Shown here: positions 1 through 5,161 of the stretch, piece after piece
How the letters are laid out: each line of letters opens with the position of its first letter
Position numbering within the stretch: position 1 is the stretch's first letter
NCBI GenBank assembly: GCA_028711675.1
Contig: JAQTRT010000222.1
Location: forward strand, 1-5,161
Direction: 5' to 3'
DNA: 5,161 nucleotides
Source of the DNA: a bacterium
Lineage (GTDB): Bacteria > Spirochaetota > JAHITG01
The notes under the pieces: model-generated
The model's database searches: none
Told to the model about the DNA's origin: nothing
The model's input: the letters and a program-made list of their open reading frames with translations, nothing else
Program-made: the position numbers and the translations under genes

Positions 1-1
1 G

Positions 2-2062
2 AACAATACAAACAATATATACGGCGTGATGTGGCAGGCGCCGCTTCTGCCTGAAGAGAAACTCCGGGCTGGTCTGTTCGGTGCGGGCGTGAAAGAAGGT
101 TATGACAGTCCCGACTATCCTACTTATCTTTACGGTATGGACCTGTCGTCCCGCATCCGTAAAGTGAACCTGACTGCTTTTTATATCAGACTGGCTGAAC
201 AGGAAGAGGCCATCCGGTATAACAGCATTCTCCAGTCCGGTTTCAGCCCTTCCCGTAACACGCTTAATAAGTTTACGGCAAAAGCGTCCAAAGGCACGGT
301 CAGGAGGAACCTCTCCCTGGACATGGATACGGACCCTGTCCTGGAAATTTCCATTGTGGATACAGGGGACAGGAACATTGCCTGGGAACTGGAAGTGGAT
401 GACGGCAACGGCCGGGTGAGCCTGCAGTATATCACGGCTCAGGCCGGTGTGTTCAAATATAAGATCAGATCGCCCAGCGGATGGTCAGGTTTAAAATCCG
501 TGAATGTTTATCTCAGCTTTTATAATTCTCCCGATGACCTGAGCGATAACAGCATATACGTGGATTATATCCGGATTTTTAACAGCAGCCGGGAATTGTA
601 TGAATTCGAAGATTTTTCCTCGTGGATCATACCGGATGACGTGACCGTTGAAGTGCTGGATAAGACCGCGGCCATGGAATCACTTCCCCGGGCATATTTT
701 CCGTTCCAGGCCCATTATTACGGCCTCCGGATCAGGAAAGAGAAAGGAGATACCACCGGCTTGTTTGAAGTGGGATTGAATGATACGAAGGTCTCTCCTG
801 TTGAGGAGAAAAAGGGTTACCAGGTCCGCGCCCGGCTGGATCACATGAAGCATGATCTGTCAGCCGGAGTGCAGTACGACCGGGTTAGCCGGGATTTCGA
901 TATCGGGGCCTTATCCGTTATACCCGAACCGCAGATGGATCTCAGGAAAGATGAATATTTCTCCCTGGGTCCGGCCTCCTTTTTCGGAAGCTGGGTCCAG
1001 GAATACGTGGAGATCGTGGCCATGCCGGATTATCTGAAGTTAACAGGTGAGGGCGGCCAGATCTATAAGTATTTTGACGTGGATCTGGATAAGTATCCCG
1101 TGCTTTCCCTGAAAGTCGGCGGGAACGTAAGCCGGGATTTCGAATGGGCCGTTTATGCCGAGGATGATTCTTCCTCTTTCCAGCTCGATTATTCCTCACG
1201 CACGGGCATTTATACCTATGACATCAAAGCTCTGACCGGCTGGAGGGGAAAGAAACATTTCAGGATCAGGATTAAAAAAGGTAAAGAGGACCTGTACCTG
1301 TACTGGGTCAAGTTCTGGCGTACGGGGGTGGAGCGGCGGTACGGATACGGTGAAGAGAGCCAGCTTTTGAATACGTCATTGTCCTATAAGGCCGCTGAAG
1401 ATTTCGTCCTTTCCTCCGGATTGAAATTGTGGGACCAGCAGTTTTCCAGTTATCATTTTAATGTAAGAGGAAGTTATGATATCCTGCACCGGCAGGAAAA
1501 CCTGGTCCGGATCTATGCGGATCTGAGCAGGAACCGGGGCGAGGAATTAATGGAAGTCGAAGCTTATCCCCGGCTCGATGAATACTTCGGGGCCGGTACG
1601 GGAATGACCTGCCGTTACAAGGGGAACAGGTTTGAGATCCCGCAGGCATCCCTGGATTACGGCCTTGATTTTCAGGACCGGGATTCGGTTTCCCTTCTCC
1701 GTTATAATTTCGGTGTCAGGTATTTAATGGTGGCCTGGCTGGGTTATACGATCCAGGGAAGGGATGGAAAGATCATTGACTCTCCTTTACAGGATACTAC
1801 CCATGTATTCAGCCTGGACAGGGATATCCCCGTACTTCCTGATACCACGGTATTTTTCAAATACGCATTGACTTTTTATATCAACTGGAACGAAAAAGAA
1901 TGGCAATATAACACGAATATGTTCGAGGCCGGTGTCAGGAGAAAAGCAGGATTTTTCCAGAGCCTGCTCGATCTTCAGTACCGGATCGGCGAATCCGGCA
2001 AGACCGTCAGGAACAGATACAGCGGTTTTTTATGCAAGCTGGAAGTCAGTCTGTTTTTATAG
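2..2062 (+). CDS. Probable outer-membrane beta-barrel protein with two inserted beta-sandwich modules (5' truncated)
   Basis: The reading frame is open from base 2, so the gene is cut by the window edge. The GTG at 26 and the ATG at 29 have no purine-rich Shine-Dalgarno sequence before them and are probably internal. Residue numbers below count from GTG 26 (678 residues to TAG 2060-2062). Residues about 13-58, 225-297 and 445-678 are rich in alternating polar/hydrophobic segments with frequent Tyr, Phe and Trp and short charged turns, as in outer-membrane beta-barrels. The chain ends in a strand-like segment finishing VSLFL, close to a barrel C-terminal signal, although the last residue is Leu rather than Phe. 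Two similar modules (about 98-185 and 350-431) interrupt this pattern and resemble carbohydrate-binding beta-sandwiches in character. I do not recognise a named family. A surface glycan-binding or polysaccharide-transit protein is inferred from the neighbouring GH130-like genes. A soluble, all-beta surface protein is the main alternative. Confidence 0.6.
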   Translation, partial: NNTNNIYGVMWQAPLLPEEKLRAGLFGAGVKEGYDSPDYPTYLYGMDLSSRIRKVNLTAFYIRLAEQEEAIRYNSILQSGFSPSRNTLNKFTAKASKGTVRRNLSLDMDTDPVLEISIVDTGDRNIAWELEVDDGNGRVSLQYITAQAGVFKYKIRSPSGWSGLKSVNVYLSFYNSPDDLSDNSIYVDYIRIFNSSRELYEFEDFSSWIIPDDVTVEVLDKTAAMESLPRAYFPFQAHYYGLRIRKEKGDTTGLFEVGLNDTKVSPVEEKKGYQVRARLDHMKHDLSAGVQYDRVSRDFDIGALSVIPEPQMDLRKDEYFSLGPASFFGSWVQEYVEIVAMPDYLKLTGEGGQIYKYFDVDLDKYPVLSLKVGGNVSRDFEWAVYAEDDSSSFQLDYSSRTGIYTYDIKALTGWRGKKHFRIRIKKGKEDLYLYWVKFWRTGVERRYGYGEESQLLNTSLSYKAAEDFVLSSGLKLWDQQFSSYHFNVRGSYDILHRQENLVRIYADLSRNRGEELMEVEAYPRLDEYFGAGTGMTCRYKGNRFEIPQASLDYGLDFQDRDSVSLLRYNFGVRYLMVAWLGYTIQGRDGKIIDSPLQDTTHVFSLDRDIPVLPDTTVFFKYALTFYINWNEKEWQYNTNMFEAGVRRKAGFFQSLLDLQYRIGESGKTVRNRYSGFLCKLEVSLFL
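317..580 (+). repeat. Beta-sandwich-like module, copy 1 (protein-level repeat)
   Basis: This encodes residues about 98-185, counted from GTG 26. It aligns by eye with the copy at 1073-1318. Shared landmarks in order are D-x-D followed by DPVLEI (copy 2 YPVLSL), a central W with acidic residues after it (AWELEVDD; copy 2 EWAVYAEDD), G-V-F-K-Y-K-I (copy 2 GIYTYDI), a GW.G.K motif (SGWSGLK; copy 2 TGWRGKK) and a closing aromatic strand (IYVDYIRIF; copy 2 LYLYWVKFW). An FSSW segment just after this copy (residues 197-200) resembles FGSW just before copy 2. The pattern fits a jelly-roll or carbohydrate-binding-like fold, but no family is assigned. Confidence 0.6.
1073..1318 (+). repeat. Beta-sandwich-like module, copy 2 (protein-level repeat)
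   Basis: This encodes residues about 350-431 of the first gene and is the diverged partner of the module at 317-580. The match is at protein level only; the DNA of the two copies has drifted apart, so the duplication is old. The segment between the copies (residues about 225-297) looks like barrel strands, so the two modules are interleaved with strand-rich regions and are not directly adjacent. Confidence 0.6.
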
Positions 2063-2097
2063 ATCAGCTTTACCCCTTTCAGTGATTTGACATAAAG

Positions 2098-2102
2098 AGG
2101 AG
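2098..2102 (+). promoter_or_regulatory. Shine-Dalgarno site of the GH130/beta-helix gene
   Basis: AGGAG within AAGAGGAG. It lies 10 bases before the ATG at 2113 but only 1 base before the in-frame ATG at 2104. The spacing favours 2113 as the start, which also gives a cleaner signal peptide beginning MKRF. Confidence 0.7.
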
Positions 2103-2112
2103 TATGTATAGG

Positions 2113-4914
2113 ATGAAAAGATTCATAATGCTGTTTGTGATTTTACTTTCAGCGCAACCCCTCTTTTCCCTCAATCTGAACCTGAACCAGGTCTCTTTCA
2201 AGAAGAACCAGGTTAATCCCGTGCTTACCCCGAAAGGATACAAATGGGAATCCCGGTGCGTGTATACACCCGCCGTGATCACCAACAACGGCCAGTACCA
2301 CATGTTCTACAGGGGCCAGGACTGGAGGGACCGGTACCTGGGGTGGGGATACTGGAATATTTCCTATGGTATCTCCTCCGTCGGACATGCTGTCAGCAGC
2401 GACGGCCGGAACTTCACGCGGTATACCAATCCGGCTGTGTCGCCCACGGAAGGAAGCTATGACGACCGTGGCTGCGAAGACCCGCGCATTGCCTGTATTA
2501 ATGGAAGGTATTATATTACCTATAACGGATACAGTACGTCCAGCCCCAGCACAAAGATCTGCCTCGCCAGTTCAGCGGACCTGGTGACCTGGGTCAAGCA
2601 CGGCGAGATCAGCGGTTCGGGACTTTTCAACAGCAAGAAGCACGGCGCTCTCCTGGCCCAGAAAATAAACAACGTATACTGGATGTATTACGGCGATTCC
2701 GACCTCTGGGCTGCCACGAACAGGAACGAGCCGCCCACGACATCCGGTACACCGTGGAGCGGATGGGCCCTGGCTAATAACGGAAATCCGGTCATGCTCC
2801 GCAGGGGAGGCTATTTTGATTCTGACGCCATCCGGTCCGGACCTCCTCCTTTTATCAACAACGGCGATATTGCCTTGATCTATAACGGGATCACCCAGGA
2901 CGCCGGTCTTACAGCCAATCCGCGGTTCAAGGGCCCGTTCATCAACGAGATAGGCTGGGTCACCTTCAGCAATACCAATCCGGTTAAAATAAAGGAACGG
3001 TGCAGTTCATCTTTTATAAAAGTCACGAAATTTTTTGAACAGATCGGGAATGTCTATAACAGCGTTTTTGCCTCGGGCATGGTGGATTTTGGGACGAATT
3101 TTTTCCTTTATTACGGCGCAGCTGACTGGTGCATTGCCATGGGTGAGGGAAAAGGGCCCCAGCCGGCCATCCCGCGCAATTATTACGTAAATGATACAAG
3201 CACCAGCGGTGATTCCTGGTGTTCGGCTCCGGGCAGCGATGATAATGACGGCCTGTCACCCGGCGCTCCCATGCGCAGCCTGGCGGCTCTTCTTGATTCT
3301 TATGCCATGTGCGGAGGCAGCGTTGTGTATGTGGATAAAGGTTCCTATCCGGAAGGCAACATCAGCCTGAATAACATTACCAATGCCGGCGGGAACAATT
3401 ATTTCATCATCCGGGGAACGGGCAATACCAGTTCAGGCAGTGTCCTCGATGCCCAGGGCAGCAGCACGGTCTGCCTGGGTTTGCAGAACAGCCATAACGT
3501 GAAGGTCCTTGATTTGCACATGAAAGCCGCGACCCAGGGCATCATCCAGCTCCTGCATTGTTCCAATGTGGTGGTATCCAACTGCTGGGTCAAGCAGAGC
3601 AGCCAGCACGGTATCCTGATCAGGAATTCCACGAACCTGAAGGTCGTGGCCAATAAGGTGGGCGATAATACGGATGCCAATAATAATTTCGGTATCCTGC
3701 TGGACGGCTACTCATCCCGGAATTATTTTTTTAAGAACCTGATATGGCGGAACGGCTGGGCCGGCATTGAGATCAGGAACATAAGTATGAGCAATACCAT
3801 TCTGTCCAATATTATTTTCCGCAACGCGGAAGAAGGTATCAAGGTCCATGCAGGCACGGGCGGCGGCCCTTCCATCGGCAACCGGATCCTGGGGAACCAG
3901 ATCTACAGCAACAATACCTCGAACGGGGCGGATAAGGGCGGTATCCGCATCATTGATAATTCGGACAGAACGCTCATCAGGAACAACGAGGTGTTCGGCA
4001 ATATCCGGGAATGGAACATCGGGCTCAGGAACGTGAAGAACTGCGTCGTGAGCAATAATATGGTGTATAATTGTGTCGTCCAGTCGGGCGGCGAGAACGT
4101 GGGCCTGGGCTTCTGGAACGTGACCAACTGCTTAATTAAAAAGAATAAGATTTACGGCAATCCTTACCATGGCATCAAGATGACGGATGCTTCGGTCAAT
4201 AATATCCTGGAGAACAACCGTTCCTTCAATAACGGCTATGACGGTATCCAGATATTCGCGGCTTCCCATCATAACCGGCTTTACAGGAATCTTTTTTATA
4301 AGAATAACCGCGACGGATTAAGAACGGACAGTTCACAGCAGACCGTCGTTTTAAACAATACATTCTTCGGGAACAGCCAGAGAGGCATCCTGTTCGACAA
4401 TAATTCCACGTCCTGCACTCTGCGGAACAATATCAGCCAGAGCAACGCCAGGTCAACCGGTGATTACGGATACCAGACCGCGAACGGATCTTCGTTCGGC
4501 CAGCATCAGTACAATACTGCGTACGGGAACGGGAATACCGGCAGTCTGAACTTCAGCTTCGGTCTTGACGCGACGGAGATACAGTCCAATGCCCGGTTCC
4601 AGTCCACGATTACCACAGATTCCAATTTTCTGTACCTTTCCACAGACAGCGCCTGTATCGACGCGGGCTCTCCTTCAGACCCTGTCTCGCCCTGCGATGC
4701 CAGTGTTATTGATATGGGTGCCGTAGAATATTACAACGGCGGCGCCTGTTCCCTCCTGCTTTTTTTATGGAAGGGAACAGAAGAGGATAAGGGCTTTTCC
4801 CTGTTCCCGGCAGGCGGTCTGGTCCTGGAAATCTCCGGGCTTGATATGAGGAGCAGGTTTTCCCCGGCGCTGTTCAGGGGGGCACAGGTTCGTTCTGCTG
4901 GAGTGAACTTATGA
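2113..4914 (+). CDS. Secreted GH130-like five-bladed beta-propeller fused to a right-handed parallel beta-helix
   Basis: ATG 2113 is chosen on Shine-Dalgarno spacing; ATG 2104 would add three residues. Numbering is from 2113 (933 residues). Residues 1-19 form a Sec signal peptide: MKR, then a hydrophobic run to about LFS. Residues about 35-345 follow the GH130 (PF04041-type) pattern in order: NPVLTP, MFYRG (R67), EDPRI (122-126), the H177-GALLAQKIN segment, SGPPPF (242-247), IYNG, and LYYGAAD closing the propeller. In characterised GH130 enzymes, which phosphorolyse or hydrolyse beta-mannosides, the Asp of this region is the proposed general acid. Where phosphorylases usually have HRP, this protein has YGD (193-195), so phosphorolysis is doubtful. 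Residues about 357-410 match the N-terminal cap of beta-helix proteins (YYVND, DDNDGLSPGAP, VVYVDKGSY). Twelve coils follow (476-779), ending at DMGAVEY. No DPHD motif of alginate epimerases was seen. Residues 878-933 are an unassigned tail. The product is probably periplasmic or extracellular. Confidence 0.88.
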   Translation: MKRFIMLFVILLSAQPLFSLNLNLNQVSFKKNQVNPVLTPKGYKWESRCVYTPAVITNNGQYHMFYRGQDWRDRYLGWGYWNISYGISSVGHAVSSDGRNFTRYTNPAVSPTEGSYDDRGCEDPRIACINGRYYITYNGYSTSSPSTKICLASSADLVTWVKHGEISGSGLFNSKKHGALLAQKINNVYWMYYGDSDLWAATNRNEPPTTSGTPWSGWALANNGNPVMLRRGGYFDSDAIRSGPPPFINNGDIALIYNGITQDAGLTANPRFKGPFINEIGWVTFSNTNPVKIKERCSSSFIKVTKFFEQIGNVYNSVFASGMVDFGTNFFLYYGAADWCIAMGEGKGPQPAIPRNYYVNDTSTSGDSWCSAPGSDDNDGLSPGAPMRSLAALLDSYAMCGGSVVYVDKGSYPEGNISLNNITNAGGNNYFIIRGTGNTSSGSVLDAQGSSTVCLGLQNSHNVKVLDLHMKAATQGIIQLLHCSNVVVSNCWVKQSSQHGILIRNSTNLKVVANKVGDNTDANNNFGILLDGYSSRNYFFKNLIWRNGWAGIEIRNISMSNTILSNIIFRNAEEGIKVHAGTGGGPSIGNRILGNQIYSNNTSNGADKGGIRIIDNSDRTLIRNNEVFGNIREWNIGLRNVKNCVVSNNMVYNCVVQSGGENVGLGFWNVTNCLIKKNKIYGNPYHGIKMTDASVNNILENNRSFNNGYDGIQIFAASHHNRLYRNLFYKNNRDGLRTDSSQQTVVLNNTFFGNSQRGILFDNNSTSCTLRNNISQSNARSTGDYGYQTANGSSFGQHQYNTAYGNGNTGSLNFSFGLDATEIQSNARFQSTITTDSNFLYLSTDSACIDAGSPSDPVSPCDASVIDMGAVEYYNGGACSLLLFLWKGTEEDKGFSLFPAGGLVLEISGLDMRSRFSPALFRGAQVRSAGVNL
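3538..4449 (+). repeat. Beta-helix ladder of about 12 PbH1-like coils
   Basis: Residues about 476-779 of the GH130/beta-helix protein break into twelve consecutive units averaging 25 residues. Most open with G-[IL]-x-[IFLM] (HGILIR, FGILLD, AGIEIR, EGIKVH, GGIRII, HGIKMT, DGIQIF, RGILFD). Each then has a second strand of the type N-x-[ILV]-x-x-N-x-[IV], often followed by an Asn-rich turn such as YGN or FGN. This is the classic right-handed parallel beta-helix repeat (NosD/pectate-lyase-like fold). Coil length varies from about 22 to 35 residues. The longest loops are in coil 5 (GTGGGP region) and coil 7 (VVQSGGE) and may line a ligand groove. Confidence 0.85.
4746..4808 (+). other. Alternative stem-loop pair inside the 3' end of the GH130/beta-helix gene
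   Basis: CTGTTCCC occurs at 4746-4753 and again at 4801-4808, and its exact reverse complement GGGAACAG lies between them at 4773-4780. The central arm can pair with either flank. With the left flank it gives 9 base pairs (4746-4754 with 4772-4780) enclosing a loop that contains a run of seven T; with the right flank it gives 8 base pairs. Neither stem is followed by a T-run, so this is not an ordinary intrinsic terminator. It lies within the part encoding the unassigned C-terminal tail. Function is unknown, and chance is possible. Confidence 0.4.
4900..4903 (+). promoter_or_regulatory. Shine-Dalgarno site of the third gene
   Basis: GGAG (in TGGAGTGA) lies 7 bases before ATG 4911, inside the end of the upstream coding region. 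The start overlaps the upstream stop as ATGA (4911-4914), an arrangement typical of translational coupling. ATG 4914, 4920 and 4926 are further in-frame candidates, but 4911 has the best spacing. Confidence 0.65.
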
Positions 4915-5161
4915 TGAAAATGGATATGAATATAAAAAAGTTTTTCTTACTGCTGATCCTTTTCGGGCTTGCATTTTCCTCCCCTCTGGCCGGTTCTTTT
5001 ACCATTGACGAGTTCACCAATCTGAACTGGCAGAGATATGAAGGGAATCCCATTATGTACCCGGCAGGGACCACGTTCGAGGCTTATTCCATCTTTAACT
5101 GCGCCATCACGGAAAAGGACGGAAAATTTTATATGTTCTACAGAGCCGAGAACTGGGACGG
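4911..5161 (+). CDS. Exported GH130-like protein, N-terminal part (3' truncated)
   Basis: The frame is open from ATG 4911 to the window edge (83 codons plus two bases). Residues 1-28 are a Sec signal peptide: a Lys-containing start (MMKMDMNIKK), a hydrophobic core FFLLLILFGLAF, and probable cleavage around PLAGS. The mature part shows the opening of a GH130 propeller: GNPIMYP, then FNCAITEKDGKFYMFYRAENW. It lines up with the upstream protein (VNPVLTP, TPAVITNNGQYHMFYRGQDW), and the conserved Arg of the FYR motif is R78. The two are therefore tandem paralogues in this domain. The catalytic EDPR region and any C-terminal fusion lie beyond the window, so activity cannot be judged. It is a different exported protein rather than a duplicate of the whole upstream gene, since the signal peptides differ. 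Expression is probably coupled to the upstream gene through the ATGA overlap. Confidence 0.8.
   Translation, partial: MMKMDMNIKKFFLLLILFGLAFSSPLAGSFTIDEFTNLNWQRYEGNPIMYPAGTTFEAYSIFNCAITEKDGKFYMFYRAENWD

Noticed and set aside
26..31. GTG or ATG as the true start of the first gene
   Set aside because: The frame is open to base 2, no Shine-Dalgarno sequence precedes these codons, no signal peptide follows, and the protein begins in mid-strand. The gene is better read as truncated by the window edge.
942..1199. Minus-strand open frame inside the first gene
   Set aside because: It lies wholly antisense to a well-supported coding region, is rich in Arg and Pro as expected for a shadow frame, and has no ribosome binding site or recognisable motif. 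The other antisense and out-of-frame stretches were left out for the same reasons.
2087..2112. TTGACA (2087-2092) with TATAGG (2107-2112) as a sigma-70 promoter for the second gene
   Set aside because: The spacer is only 14 bases and the -10-like box overlaps the Shine-Dalgarno/start region, so a transcript from it would lack the ribosome binding site. The gene is more likely transcribed from upstream.
3538..4449. Tandem DNA repeats or a CRISPR-like array suggested by recurring AGGAAC and AATAAT words
   Set aside because: Spacing is irregular and the words simply encode recurring Arg-Asn and Asn-Asn in beta-helix coils. There is no exact repeat unit at DNA level.
4773..4808. Intrinsic terminator at the 3' end of the second gene
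   Set aside because: The 8-base stem is followed by GGCAGGCGG rather than a T-run, the loop is long (20 bases), and the next gene begins in overlap with this one.

Overview
This window is a fragment of a bacterial chromosome of about 50% GC (estimated by eye). It carries three genes on the + strand, packed like an operon. All three look like exported or envelope proteins with a glycan-related theme. A probable outer-membrane beta-barrel protein, two Sec-type signal peptides and Shine-Dalgarno sites point to a bacterium with a Gram-negative type envelope. Arginine is often encoded by AGG and CGG. Nothing in the window identifies a phylum, and an uncultured lineage is possible.

Layout. Positions 2-2062 hold the 3' part of a large gene that enters from the left edge. 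Its product reads as a beta-barrel-like protein interrupted by two copies of a beta-sandwich-like module of about 85 residues. A 50-base gap (2063-2112) holds a Shine-Dalgarno sequence and no convincing promoter or terminator. Positions 2113-4914 encode a secreted two-domain protein of about 933 residues: a GH130-type five-bladed beta-propeller followed by a right-handed parallel beta-helix with about twelve coils, then a 56-residue tail of unknown nature. The third gene starts at 4911, overlaps the second by four bases (ATGA), and runs off the right edge. It encodes a second exported GH130-like protein, related to the propeller of gene 2.

How they may work together (inference). An outer-membrane protein with possible glycan-binding modules next to two exported GH130-like proteins, one fused to a beta-helix, suggests a locus for binding and trimming or remodelling an extracellular or periplasmic polysaccharide, probably one containing beta-mannosides. 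The GH130 domain of gene 2 keeps the family scaffold but lacks the His-Arg pair expected where phosphorylases bind phosphate. It may therefore be a hydrolase, or a binding protein that is no longer catalytic.

No RNA genes, mobile elements, CRISPR arrays or attachment sites were seen.
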